Source of the DNA: CAVRUZ01 sp963724495
Lineage (GTDB): Bacteria > Actinomycetota > Actinomycetes > Propionibacteriales > DAIQRJ01
Direction of reading: 5' to 3'
NCBI GenBank assembly: GCA_963724495.1
Contig: CAVRUZ010000002.1
Span: forward strand, 1,302,001 to 1,366,000
DNA: 64,000 nucleotides
How positions within the stretch are numbered: position 1 is the stretch's first letter; the number at the start of each line of letters is the position of its first letter. A program made the position numbers and the translations under genes. Positions 36,916-45,401 of this stretch are shown here, piece by piece. The notes under the pieces are model-generated. The model ran no database searches, was not told the DNA's origin, and worked only from the letters and a program-made list of their open reading frames with translations.

Positions 36916-38331
36916 ATGGGCGTGTATCTGGACGCCGCCTCGACCACGCCGCTGCACCCACATGCGCGCGAGGTGCTGCTGGCGGCACTCGACGAGGGGT
37001 GGGCCGATCCGGCTCGCCTCTACGCCGACGGCCGGCAGGCCCGGACCCTGCTTGACGCCGCCCGTGCGGTGGTCGCCGAAGTCCTCGGCGTGCGTCCGCC
37101 GGAGGTCGCGTTCGTCGCCTCCGGTACGCACGCGGTCCACACCGGACTGCTGGGGCTGGCCAGTGGCCGGGCCCGTGCCGGCTCGCGGGTGGTGGCGAGC
37201 GCGGTGGAGCACTCGGCAGTGTTCGCCGCGACCCGATGGCTCACGACGACCGGCGGCGCCGAGCCCGAGATCGTTCCGGTCGACCGGCAGGGTCTGGTCG
37301 ACACAGCGGCCTTCGTCGCCGCGGCGTCGCGGCCGGGTGTCGCCGTCGCGACGCTGCAGAGCGCCAACCACGAGGTCGGCACCCGCCAGCCGGTGGAGCA
37401 GGTGGGCACGGCACTGCGCGAGATCGGCGTGCCGCTGTTCGTCGACGCTGCCCAGACGCTGGGGCGCGAACCGCTGCCGGCCGGATGGACGGCGCTGGCC
37501 GCGAGTGCACACAAGTTCGGTGGACCTGCCGGCGTCGGGCTGCTGGCAGTAGCGGGTTCGGCGCGGTTCCACCCGCCGTTCCCGGTTGACGACCGCAACC
37601 TCGGCGGCATTCGCGGCATCGAAGTCGGGATGCCGCCGCTGCCGTCGATCATGGCCACGGCCGCGGCGCTGCAAGCGGCTGTCGACGAGTCGGCGGAGGT
37701 CGGTCGCCGGCACCGCGACTGGACCGACAGGGTGCGCGCCGCGCTTGCGGGCCTGGCCGACGTGGATGTCCTCGGGGCCGACCACGACCGGCTCCCCCAC
37801 CTGGTGACGGCCAGCGTGTTCGGTGTGGACGGCGAGGCCCTGCTGGGCGAACTCGACCGCCTCGGGTTCGCCACGAACTCCGGCTCCTCGTGCACGTCCA
37901 GCACGCTCACTCCGAGCCATGTCCTGGTGGCGATGGGCGTGCTGAGCCAGGGCAACGTCCGCATCTCGCTGACGCGCAACACCACCGAAGCCGACATCGA
38001 GGCGCTGCTGACGGCCTTCGGCCCGGCGGTCGCCACCGTGCGGGAGCGGCACGCGGGTGTGACCAGCCATGCAGCGCGTCCGCCGGAGTCCGGCTCCGGC
38101 AGCGGACACACCGTGCTCGACTATCGCGGCCGGCCCTGCCCGGCACCGGTGATGGCGCTCGCAGCAGCGGTGCTCGCCGCCGAGGTGGGTGCCGTCGTCG
38201 CCGTCGAGGCCGACGACCCGGCCGCACCCGGCGACGTCGCTGCCTGGGCGCGGATGCGCGGTCAGGAGCTCGTGTCCACCGAGCACCTGGACGACGGCGC
38301 AGCCCGGATCACGGTCCGCCGCATCGCCTGA
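36916..38331 (+). CDS. Cysteine desulfurase fused to a TusA sulfur-carrier domain
   Basis: Residues 1 to about 375 are a class V PLP enzyme of the NifS/IscS group: MGVYLDAASTTPLHPHA, the PLP lysine in ASAHKFGGPAGVG and the persulfide-forming Cys in NSGSSCTSSTLTPSHVL. After a short linker, the last ~75 residues form a TusA domain with the sulfur-accepting Cys in LDYRGRPCPAPVM. The fusion would make the persulfide on the enzyme and hand it to the carrier domain of the same protein. The downstream user is unknown; tRNA thiolation, molybdenum cofactor and Fe-S assembly are candidates. ATG 36916 is preferred to the upstream 36895 codon. Divergent from ctaC. Confidence 0.9.
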   Translation: MGVYLDAASTTPLHPHAREVLLAALDEGWADPARLYADGRQARTLLDAARAVVAEVLGVRPPEVAFVASGTHAVHTGLLGLASGRARAGSRVVASAVEHSAVFAATRWLTTTGGAEPEIVPVDRQGLVDTAAFVAAASRPGVAVATLQSANHEVGTRQPVEQVGTALREIGVPLFVDAAQTLGREPLPAGWTALAASAHKFGGPAGVGLLAVAGSARFHPPFPVDDRNLGGIRGIEVGMPPLPSIMATAAALQAAVDESAEVGRRHRDWTDRVRAALAGLADVDVLGADHDRLPHLVTASVFGVDGEALLGELDRLGFATNSGSSCTSSTLTPSHVLVAMGVLSQGNVRISLTRNTTEADIEALLTAFGPAVATVRERHAGVTSHAARPPESGSGSGHTVLDYRGRPCPAPVMALAAAVLAAEVGAVVAVEADDPAAPGDVAAWARMRGQELVSTEHLDDGAARITVRRIA

Positions 38332-38366
38332 GCCTCGAGACGGCTCCGGATCGGGTCGAACGAACG

Positions 38367-38852
38367 TCAGGGCGACTGGAAGGTGAACCGGGTGACGTTG
38401 CCCGGGAAGACCGTCCACGCCAGCGCGCTGGTGGGCTTCACCATGAACAGCCCGGCTGGATCCTCGGGCTGGTAGCTCTTGTACCGCGACAGGTAGCTCG
38501 CCTGCACGCGCTTGAAGGAGTCGGCATCCAGATCGTTCTCGCGGCTGAAGGTGCCGGTCACGATGACGACCTCCTCCGCGCTGGGCAGATGCACCTCGAT
38601 GCGGGGGTTGGCCAGCAGGTCGCGGCCCCACCGGGTGCGGTCGACCCCGCCGTCGAAGTAGAAGGTGTCGTCGATCCAGGCGCCCCAGATCGGGCGCGCA
38701 TGCGGTTCGCCGTCGGGTGTCGCGGTCGCGAACCAGAAGAACTCGGAGTCCTCGAGCCGACGCCGCACGTCGGCCCACGGCACGACCGAGAGCTTCGTGC
38801 CCTTGTCCACGTAGCCGTCGGGAAGTCGTGCCTGCCTGCCGATCGGATCCAT
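38367..38852 (-). CDS. Pyridoxamine 5'-phosphate oxidase-like flavin-binding protein
   Basis: 161 residues of the split-barrel PNPOx-like fold: FFWFATATPDGEPHARPIWG, then FYFDGGVDRTRWGRDL and an NPRIEVHLPS strand. These are typical of F420- or FMN-binding PNPOx-family proteins of actinobacteria. The specific cofactor and substrate are not evident. The ATG at 38852 gives a normal N terminus (MDPIGRQARLPDGY). It follows the fuconate dehydratase gene on the same strand, with about 85 nt between, so co-transcription is possible. Confidence 0.75.
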   Translation of the reverse strand: MDPIGRQARLPDGYVDKGTKLSVVPWADVRRRLEDSEFFWFATATPDGEPHARPIWGAWIDDTFYFDGGVDRTRWGRDLLANPRIEVHLPSAEEVVIVTGTFSRENDLDADSFKRVQASYLSRYKSYQPEDPAGLFMVKPTSALAWTVFPGNVTRFTFQSP

Positions 38853-38938
38853 CCGACACCTCCGCCTCGCACGCACCAATGGGCCTGCAACCGTAGGTGT
38901 GGCCACCGACAGACCACGCGGGAGGCGATGCGCCTAGG

Positions 38939-40255
38939 TCAGGTGCGCGCTGCCTCCGACTGCCAGTAGCTGCCGTCCGGGAACCGGTACTCCGCGAACG
39001 TCGCTTCCTTGATCGCCGCGGAGAAACCCGGCTTCTCGGGTGCCAGATACACACCGCGCTCTGCCCGGGCCGGGTCGTGGAAGTGCTCGTGCAGATGGTT
39101 GACGAACTCGATCCGGCGCTCGGGGACGTCGAGGCCGATCACTGCCGCGTCGAAGAACGACAGGTGCTGCACAAGTTCGCACAGCCCCACACCGCCGGCG
39201 TGCGGGCACACCGGAATGCCGAACTTCTTGGCCAGGAGCAGGTTGGCCAGGTTCTCGTTGACGCCGCCTACGCGGGCGGCGTCGATCTGCATGACGTCGA
39301 TGGCCTCGGCCTGCAAGAGCTGCTTGAAGATCACCCGGTTCTGCGCGTGCTCTCCGGTGGCTACCGGTATCCCGTCGAGTCCGCGGCGGATCGCGGCGTG
39401 GCCGAGGATGTCGTCCGGCGAGGTCGGCTCCTCGATCCACGCAAGGTCGAACTCGGCGAGCGCCTTGACCCAGGTGATCGCCTCGTCGACGTCCCACTTC
39501 TGGTTGGCGTCGATCGCGATGCGGACGTCGGGCCCGACGGCGTCGCGGGCTGCACGCAGGCGCGAGCGATCGTCGTCCAGGTCGCTGCCCACCTTGAGCT
39601 TGATCTGGGAGTAGCCCTCTTCGACCGCCTCGCGGGCCAGCCGGAGGACCTTCTCCGTCGGATAGCCCAGCCATCCTGGCGTCGTGGTGTAGGCCGGGAT
39701 TCCGCCGCCGGGCGTCTTGAGCCGGGTGATGCGCTCCGCCTTGCCGTCCTGTCCCTCCTCGAGAATGGCCAGTGCCTGCTCGGGCGTGAGCACATCGGTG
39801 AGGTAGCGGAAGTCCACGCAGTCGACGAGCTGCTGCGGGGTCATCGACGCCAGCAGCTCCCACACCGGGAGGCCGGCACGCTGGCCGGCCAGGTCCCAGG
39901 CGGCGTTGACGACCGCGCCGATCGCCATGTGCATGATGCCCTTCTCCGGGCCCAGCCAGCGGAACTGCGAGTCATTGACCAGCGAGGCGGAGAACCCGCC
40001 GAGGTCGGAGACGATCGCATCGACGTCGCGGCCGACCACCTCCGGTGCCAGCGCCTGGATGGCGGCGCACTGGACGTCGTTGCCCCGTCCGATCGTGAAG
40101 ACGAAGCCGTGACCGGTCAGCGTCGGGTCATCCGTGCGCAGGGTGAGGTAGGCGGCGGAGTAGTCGGGATCGGGGTTCATCGCGTCCGACCCGGACAGGT
40201 CGCGCGACGTCGGGAAGCGGAGGTCGATGGTCTCGAGCGCCGTGACCTTCGCCAT
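38939..40255 (-). CDS. L-fuconate dehydratase (enolase superfamily)
   Basis: 438 residues of the mandelate-racemase subgroup of the enolase superfamily. The N-terminal capping domain contains LRFPTSRDLSGSDAMNPDPD, characteristic of L-fuconate dehydratases. Barrel residues follow: IKLKVGSDLDDDRSRL (the KxK base), IAIDANQKWDVDEA, AWIEEPTSPDD and ATGEHAQN (metal ligands), and CPHAGGVGLCE (His). The segment TTTPGWLGYPTEKV is also typical. Converts L-fuconate to 2-keto-3-deoxy-L-fuconate. It starts 1 nt after the FAH-family gene, in one operon with the GntR regulator. Confidence 0.9.
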   Translation of the reverse strand: MAKVTALETIDLRFPTSRDLSGSDAMNPDPDYSAAYLTLRTDDPTLTGHGFVFTIGRGNDVQCAAIQALAPEVVGRDVDAIVSDLGGFSASLVNDSQFRWLGPEKGIMHMAIGAVVNAAWDLAGQRAGLPVWELLASMTPQQLVDCVDFRYLTDVLTPEQALAILEEGQDGKAERITRLKTPGGGIPAYTTTPGWLGYPTEKVLRLAREAVEEGYSQIKLKVGSDLDDDRSRLRAARDAVGPDVRIAIDANQKWDVDEAITWVKALAEFDLAWIEEPTSPDDILGHAAIRRGLDGIPVATGEHAQNRVIFKQLLQAEAIDVMQIDAARVGGVNENLANLLLAKKFGIPVCPHAGGVGLCELVQHLSFFDAAVIGLDVPERRIEFVNHLHEHFHDPARAERGVYLAPEKPGFSAAIKEATFAEYRFPDGSYWQSEAART

Positions 40256-40256
40256 G

Positions 40257-41129
40257 TCAGCCCGTCCCGTCCTCGTCGTCCCACGCGATCAGGCGCTGGT
40301 GCTGGCGGCCGAGCCCGTCGATGGCGAGCTCCATCTCGTCGCCGACCGACAGGTACGGGAATCGTCCCGACAGCGCGACCCCGGGCGGTGTTCCGGTGTT
40401 GAGCACGTCGCCCGGCGACAGCACCATGTACTGCGACAGGTGGTGGATGATCTCGGCGACCGAGAACACCATGTCGGCCGTGGTCGAGTCCTGCCGCGGC
40501 TCACCTCCGACCGTGGTGGTCAGGTGCAGGTCCTGTGGGTCTCCAGCCTCGTCCGGGGTGACCAGCCACGGCCCCAGCGGGTTGAAGGTCTCGCAGCTCT
40601 TGCCTTTCGACCACTGCCCGCCGGACACCTCGATCTGGAACTTGCGTTCGCTGATGTCGTTGCTGATCGTGTAGCCGGCGACGTGCGACAGCGCCTCTTC
40701 CGGGGACGAGACGTAGCGGGCCGCTGACCCGATGACCACGGCGAGCTCCACCTCCCAGTCGGTCTTCACGCTGTCCTTGGGGATGCGCACGGCGTCGTTC
40801 GGACCGACGATCGTGTTGGGGTGCTTGTAGAAGAGCACCGGCTGGGCGGGCGGTTCGTCTCCCGTCTCGGCAGCGTGTGCCGCGTAGTTCATGCCGATGC
40901 ACACGATCGCGCCGGGCCGTGCGATCGGTGCGCCGATCCTGATGGCCGGGTCGACCTCCAGCAGCGGCAGGAATCCGCCCGCGTGCGCCTCCGCTGCGCG
41001 CTGTATCCCGCCGCCGATCAGGAACGTCGGGTCGATGTCGGGCGTCACGCCGCGCAGGTCGAGGTACCGCCCGCCGTCGACCACCACCGGGATCTCCTGA
41101 CCGATCGGGCCGACCCTGCCAAGCCTCAT
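40257..41129 (-). CDS. Fumarylacetoacetate-hydrolase-family enzyme, probable (diketo-)deoxyfuconate hydrolase
   Basis: 290 residues. The C-terminal FAH domain has CIGMNYAAHAAE, PVLFYKHPNTIVGPNDAV, the metal-binding DWEVELAVVIG and GYTISNDISERKFQ, and a late GDVLNTGTPPGVALS. Relatives next to L-fuconate dehydratases cleave 2,4-diketo-3-deoxy-L-fuconate or the 2-keto compound; assignment rests on this context. The ATG at 41129 overlaps the gntR stop (ATGA) and the stop is 1 nt before the dehydratase start. Confidence 0.85.
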   Translation of the reverse strand: MRLGRVGPIGQEIPVVVDGGRYLDLRGVTPDIDPTFLIGGGIQRAAEAHAGGFLPLLEVDPAIRIGAPIARPGAIVCIGMNYAAHAAETGDEPPAQPVLFYKHPNTIVGPNDAVRIPKDSVKTDWEVELAVVIGSAARYVSSPEEALSHVAGYTISNDISERKFQIEVSGGQWSKGKSCETFNPLGPWLVTPDEAGDPQDLHLTTTVGGEPRQDSTTADMVFSVAEIIHHLSQYMVLSPGDVLNTGTPPGVALSGRFPYLSVGDEMELAIDGLGRQHQRLIAWDDEDGTG

Positions 41130-41851
41130 TGCGTACTCCCGTTCATCCGTTTGTCGCGCACACCGTCTGTGTGGTTGTCCCGAGCTGCCGGAGTGAACCC
41201 CGACCCTTGCACTTCGTCGTACACCGGAAGCAGCCGATCTCTCGATGCGACCAGGTGCCGGGTCATGGCTGCCGCTGCGGCAGCAGGGTCGCGGTCGGCG
41301 ATGGCGATGCCTACCGCGCGGTGCTCGTTGACCGCGTGTGCGCCGATCCCGCGCCCGTAGTACAGGCGGAAGTTCTGCAGGTGGGCGTGCATCCGCAGGA
41401 ACAGCGGCGACAGCAGCATGTTGCCCGAGGCGTCGTGCACAAGCTGGTGGAACTGCTGGTCGTGCTGGGTGAGCGAGCGATAGTCGCTCCAGCCACCCTC
41501 GAACGGAAGCGTCCCGAGCTGGTCGAGACAGTCGACGATCGCCCTGACCATGTCGTCGCCGGCCACCTCGGCTGCCCGGGCGGCGGCCCAGGGCTCGAGT
41601 TGCAGACGAAGGTCGTAGGTCGCAACGAACTCGTCCCGGCTCGGCAGCTCGGTCGCGAAGTAGCCGCGGTTCGGCACCGACCGGGTCAGACCGTCGGCCT
41701 CGAGCCGGGCCAGCGCCTCCCGGATCGGCGTCTGCGACACCGACATCTTCCGGGCCAGCCCGTCGATGCTGATCCGTGCGCCGGGCGACAGGATCCCGTC
41801 CATGAGCGAGGCCTTGATGGCCTCGTAGATGTCGTCGGTCAGGGCGGGCAC
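41126..41851 (-). CDS. GntR-family (FadR/FCD) transcriptional regulator
   Basis: 241 residues. The N-terminal winged helix-turn-helix (about 1-65) contains ISIDGLARKMSVSQTPIREALARLEADGL, the GntR signature. The C-terminal all-helical FCD domain (about 75-215) contains metal/ligand-type residues Asp and His (HDQQFHQLVHDASGN, NEHRAVGIAIADRD). First gene of the fuconate operon and divergent from the fuconolactonase gene, so it probably represses both from the 140-nt gap and is released by a sugar acid. The GTG at 41851 is used; a GAGAGGA stretch lies upstream. Confidence 0.88.
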   Translation of the reverse strand: MPALTDDIYEAIKASLMDGILSPGARISIDGLARKMSVSQTPIREALARLEADGLTRSVPNRGYFATELPSRDEFVATYDLRLQLEPWAAARAAEVAGDDMVRAIVDCLDQLGTLPFEGGWSDYRSLTQHDQQFHQLVHDASGNMLLSPLFLRMHAHLQNFRLYYGRGIGAHAVNEHRAVGIAIADRDPAAAAAAMTRHLVASRDRLLPVYDEVQGSGFTPAARDNHTDGVRDKRMNGSTQ

Positions 41852-41993
41852 GGGACTCGCGACATCCTCTCGTCTCGGGTGCGACCATGCACCACGCCGT
41901 TCGGGATCGGCGAAACCCTATAGGATTTCGCGACGCCGACCAGGAGTTGTCGGGATCAGGCAGCACCGGGACAGCGAGCGAACCGGAGACGAC

Positions 41994-42845
41994 ATGGCAC
42001 GCGTCATCGACGCCCACCACCATTTGTGGGACCTCGCTGACGGCGTGCCCGACTGGCTCGACACGGCCGAGACGCGCGCGATCGCGCGCCCGTTCGGCGT
42101 GCCCGACCTAGCCGACGTCACGGCCGCCACGGGGGTCGAGGGCACCGTGCTCGTGCAGACGGTCGCCGACGAGGACGAGACCCGGGCATTCCTCGCCACC
42201 GCCGCGGGCGGTCCTGCGGACAACCCGATCGCCGCAGTCACCGGCTGGGTGGACGTCAGGGCAACCGACCTGGACGACGCCGTCGCGGGGCTGCGGGCCG
42301 GCACCGGCGGTGACCTGCTCCGGGCGATCCGCTACGGCGTGCAGGACGACCCCGACCCGGACGCCCTGGGCCACCCGGCTCTGGTCGCTGGTGTCGGGCG
42401 TCTCGGTGAACTGGGTCTCGGCTTCGAGTTCCTGGTCCGGCCACGCCATCTCGACGGTGCGCTCATGTGCGCACGCGCGAACCCGGGCACTCGGTTCGTG
42501 CTCGACCACGCCGGCAAGCCCGACATCGCGAACGGCGACTTCAGCGACTGGGCCGACCAGATCATCGCGCTGTCGGCTCAGGCCAACGTCTGCTGCAAGT
42601 TCTCCGGGCTGGTGACCGAGGCCGGTAGCGACTGGAGCATCGATCGCCTCCGCCCCTACACCGACCACCTGCTCGAGAGCTTCGGGCCGACCCGGCTGAT
42701 GTTCGGCTCGGACTGGCCGGTCTGCCTGCTCGCTGCCGAGTACGAGCGCTGGTTCGGACGCCGCCCACGACCTCACCAGCGGGCTCACTTCCACGAGCAG
42801 GACGCGGTCTTCGGCGGAACCGCCGCTGACTTCTACGGCCTCTGA
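41994..42845 (+). CDS. Amidohydrolase-family L-fucono-lactonase
   Basis: 283 residues of COG3618-type metal-dependent hydrolases. N-terminal motif IDAHHHLWDL, then HLDGAL, VLDHAGKPDI and MFGSDWPVCLLAA complete the TIM-barrel metal site. It would hydrolyse L-fucono-1,5-lactone to L-fuconate, the substrate of the dehydratase encoded opposite. Residues about 253-267 (GRRPRPHQRAHFHEQDA) look wrong. The alternative frame between about 42754 and 42797 reads DAAHDLTSGLTST, as expected for the family, so two compensating indels are likely. Start ATG 41994; the GntR gene is divergent. Confidence 0.85.
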   Translation: MARVIDAHHHLWDLADGVPDWLDTAETRAIARPFGVPDLADVTAATGVEGTVLVQTVADEDETRAFLATAAGGPADNPIAAVTGWVDVRATDLDDAVAGLRAGTGGDLLRAIRYGVQDDPDPDALGHPALVAGVGRLGELGLGFEFLVRPRHLDGALMCARANPGTRFVLDHAGKPDIANGDFSDWADQIIALSAQANVCCKFSGLVTEAGSDWSIDRLRPYTDHLLESFGPTRLMFGSDWPVCLLAAEYERWFGRRPRPHQRAHFHEQDAVFGGTAADFYGL

Positions 42846-42858
42846 AAGCCCGAGCCGG

Positions 42859-42937
42859 CCAAACATGCACGACAAGGCGGCAGACCCGGACATCTGCGGC
42901 TAAGTGCCGCGGCCGGTCGGCCCATCTGCATGTCTCG
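42859..42937. repeat. Small palindromic repeat, family A, copy 2
   Basis: CCAAACATGCA at 42859-42869 and TGCATGTCTCG at 42927-42937 face each other across about 57 nt. The inner ACATGCA/TGCATGT pair is exact and the outer bases are weaker. Together with the element at 12087 it shares the left end, an internal GACAAG, GGCCGG near the right and similar total length. It lies in the gap between the fuconolactonase and the M81 peptidase gene. Confidence 0.45.
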
Positions 42938-43000
42938 CGCGATTCACCAGCCGCCTGACCCGCCTGCTCGTCGTCTTCATCGGGGCGGCAGGCTGGCCTG

Positions 43001-44506
43001 GTGACCAACTCCACTGGCATCAACTCCGCTGGCAGCACTTCCCGACGCGAGTTCCGGATCGCCCAGGTGGGCATCGGGACCGAGTCCTCCACCTTCGCGC
43101 CGCACCGCACCGGCGACGACGACTTCACCGTCGTCCGCGGCGAGGAGGTGCACGCCAACGCCGCCCACTTCACCGACCACCGCCTGGCCGACTTCCCGCA
43201 GGTCGAGTTCGTCCCACTGATGGATGCCCGGGCCATGCCCGGCGGACCTGTCCTGCCCGAGACCTTCGACCGGCTCACCGGCGAGATGGTCGACCTGCTC
43301 GCGGCCGGCGGACCCTTCGACGCCGTCTACCTGCGGCTGCACGGAGCGCTGAACGTGGTCGGACGCCTCGACGCGGAGGCCGAGTTCGTCCGGCGGGTGC
43401 GCGCGGTGGTCGGCGACGACCTGTTGATCTCGGCGTCGATGGACCTGCACGGCCAGGTGTCGGAGGAGCTGTTCCGCTCCGTCGACGTGCTCACCTGCTA
43501 CCGCACCGCGCCGCACCTCGACTACGCGGAGACGCAGGAGCGGGCCTGCCGCGACCTCGCCCACTACCTCACCGAGGGCATCCGGCCGGTGCGGGCACTC
43601 GTGCGGGTGCCGGTATTGCTTCCCGGCGAGATGACCTCGACCCGGCTGGAACCGGCGGAGTCCATCTACGCGTCGCTTGCCGACGACCGGCATCCCGACG
43701 GGGTGCGCGACGCCTCGCTCTGGGTGGGCTACGCCTGGGCCGACGAGCCGCGGTCAGCGGCAGCGGTCGTGGTGCACGGGACCGACGAGGACGCGGTGCT
43801 GGCCGAGGCGATGCGGGTGGGCCAGGCGTGGTTCGACGCCCGCAGCCGGTTCGTGTTCTGTGCGCCGGCCGACGAGCCCGACTCCTGCATCGAGCGGGCG
43901 CTGGCCTCCGACCGCCGCCCGTTCTTCGTGTCCGACTCCGGCGACAACCCCACCGCCGGCGGCTCCGACGACGTGGCCTGGTTCCTCGGGCGGCTGCTGG
44001 CCCACCCCGACCTGGCCACCGGCCGACGGACCGCCATCTGGGCGAGCTGTGTCGCCACCGACGCGGTCGCCACCTGCGTCGAGGCTGGGCCGGGTGCCAC
44101 CGTCGACCTGCTGGTCGGCGGTCAGTTCGGCGGCAGCGAGCCGGTGCCGCTTTCCGGTGAGGTCGTCTCGGTGCACGAGAACGAGCGGTCCGGCCCGATC
44201 GCGGTCGTCCGTGCGGGCGGCGTCTCGGCCATCCTCACCACGCGGAGAGCGGCCTTCCACTTCGTCCGCCAGTTCACCGACCTCGGGCTGGACCCGGCCA
44301 CCGTGGACCTCGTCGCCGTCAAGATCGGCTACCTCGAACCCGATCTGTTCGCGGCCGCCGGCGACCATCTGCTGGCGCTCACGCCGGGCGGGGTCAACCA
44401 GAAGCTGACCGACCTCACCTACACGCAGGTGCTGCGGCCGATCCATCCGCTCGACGACCCCGACGAGGTCTCGGCCCTGCGGCTCTCACCCGTGGTGGTG
44501 CGCTGA
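43001..44506 (+). CDS. M81-family metallopeptidase (MlrC-like)
   Basis: 501 residues. N-terminal RIAQVGIGTESSTFAP, then YLRLHGALNVVGRLDAEAEF, ISASMDLHGQVSEEL and TCYRTAPHLDYAETQERA carry the conserved His/Asp residues of DUF1485/M81 zinc proteins. The C-terminal DUF1481/MlrC domain follows (VGGQFGGSEPVPLSGEV). MlrC degrades the linear peptide in microcystin breakdown, but most family members have no known substrate. It lies next to the fuconate genes on the strand of the lactonase, so it may act on a small cyclic amide or sugar derivative; this is speculation. GTG start at 43001. Confidence 0.8.
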   Translation: MTNSTGINSAGSTSRREFRIAQVGIGTESSTFAPHRTGDDDFTVVRGEEVHANAAHFTDHRLADFPQVEFVPLMDARAMPGGPVLPETFDRLTGEMVDLLAAGGPFDAVYLRLHGALNVVGRLDAEAEFVRRVRAVVGDDLLISASMDLHGQVSEELFRSVDVLTCYRTAPHLDYAETQERACRDLAHYLTEGIRPVRALVRVPVLLPGEMTSTRLEPAESIYASLADDRHPDGVRDASLWVGYAWADEPRSAAAVVVHGTDEDAVLAEAMRVGQAWFDARSRFVFCAPADEPDSCIERALASDRRPFFVSDSGDNPTAGGSDDVAWFLGRLLAHPDLATGRRTAIWASCVATDAVATCVEAGPGATVDLLVGGQFGGSEPVPLSGEVVSVHENERSGPIAVVRAGGVSAILTTRRAAFHFVRQFTDLGLDPATVDLVAVKIGYLEPDLFAAAGDHLLALTPGGVNQKLTDLTYTQVLRPIHPLDDPDEVSALRLSPVVVR

Positions 44507-44657
44507 ACCGTCGAGCCGCAAACCCTTGCTTTTCGGCAGATTCCACGCAGGATCGGGTGATAACCCCGACGACGCACCGCGGAAACCTGGCGGCAACAAC
44601 GACGGGCGACGGTTGGGGCGTGCGCGGCAACGTCCGCCACCTTGGACGGGAGGACCC

Positions 44658-45296
44658 ATGCTGGCTCGCCTTCGGGTCAACCTGCCGGACCGCACCGGGT
44701 CGCTCGCCCGGATCGCGACGGCGGTCGGAAATGCCAATGCCGACATCGAGTCGGTGACGGTCCTGCAGGGCCACGAGGGTGGCCGGGCGTTCGACGAGCT
44801 CACCGTCGACGTGGTCGACAACGCGCATCTCGACGCGACGGTCGCCGCCATCGACGCCCTGCGCGGGTTCCGGGTCGAGGGCGTGGCCTGCCCGGCGCCG
44901 CCAGTCAGCGCGCACGGCGATCTCGGACTCGTGGCCAACCTGGTGCAACAGCCGGGACGCCTCGTCACCACGCTCGCCGACGGGCTGCCGGGCGCCTACG
45001 GAGCTCATTGGGCACTCGTCCTGCGCTTCGACGACCCCGACTCCGAGCCGGAGGTGGTCGCGAAGTCGAGCGGTGCCCCCGTCGCCCCGCAGTTGCCGCT
45101 CCGCTCGATGCCGCTCCGACTGTCGTGCTGGAGCGACGACGTCTCGGCCACGGCCGTCGCGCCGCTGGCCGGTGGCCCGATGGCCGTGCTGTTGTCGCGC
45201 GACAACGGACCGCCGTTCCACGACAGCGAGATGTGGCGACTGGAGACGCTCGGGACGATCGCCGGCCGGTTGATCAGCCAGTACCAGCTCGTCTAG
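44658..45296 (+). CDS. ACT-domain protein, unknown regulatory role
   Basis: 212 residues. The first ~75 form an ACT domain: LARLRVNLPDRTGSLARIATAVG followed by a beta-alpha-beta pattern (IESVTVLQ ... FDELTVDVVD). The remainder (LGLVANLVQQPGRLVTTLADGLPGAYGAHWALVLRF) looks GAF-like and is not assigned. ACT domains bind amino acids, but no enzyme domain is fused. It has a GGGAGG ribosome site 5 nt before ATG 44658, and lies tail to tail with erpA. Confidence 0.7.
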   Translation: MLARLRVNLPDRTGSLARIATAVGNANADIESVTVLQGHEGGRAFDELTVDVVDNAHLDATVAAIDALRGFRVEGVACPAPPVSAHGDLGLVANLVQQPGRLVTTLADGLPGAYGAHWALVLRFDDPDSEPEVVAKSSGAPVAPQLPLRSMPLRLSCWSDDVSATAVAPLAGGPMAVLLSRDNGPPFHDSEMWRLETLGTIAGRLISQYQLV

Positions 45297-45325
45297 CACC
45301 GCCGGCAACTCGAAGAGGGACAGCA

Positions 45326-45358
45326 AACGGCGGCCGATCCAGTGGATCGGCCGCCGTT
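45326..45358. terminator. Bidirectional terminator between the ACT gene and erpA
   Basis: A perfect 15-bp stem (arms 45326-45340 and 45344-45358) with a 3-nt loop lies between two convergent genes. It is preceded by AA and followed by TT, so it can act in both directions. Confidence 0.8.
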
Positions 45359-45401
45359 GGCGAAGGTCAGTGATTCGTTGTTCAAGCGGTGCTGCGGTCT
45401 G

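Noticed and set aside
40257..42023. A 588-codon fused frame joining the GntR region and the FAH hydrolase
   Set aside because: The upstream half is the wrong frame of gntR; the FAH enzyme starts at ATG 41129, which overlaps the gntR stop, and has a normal length from there.
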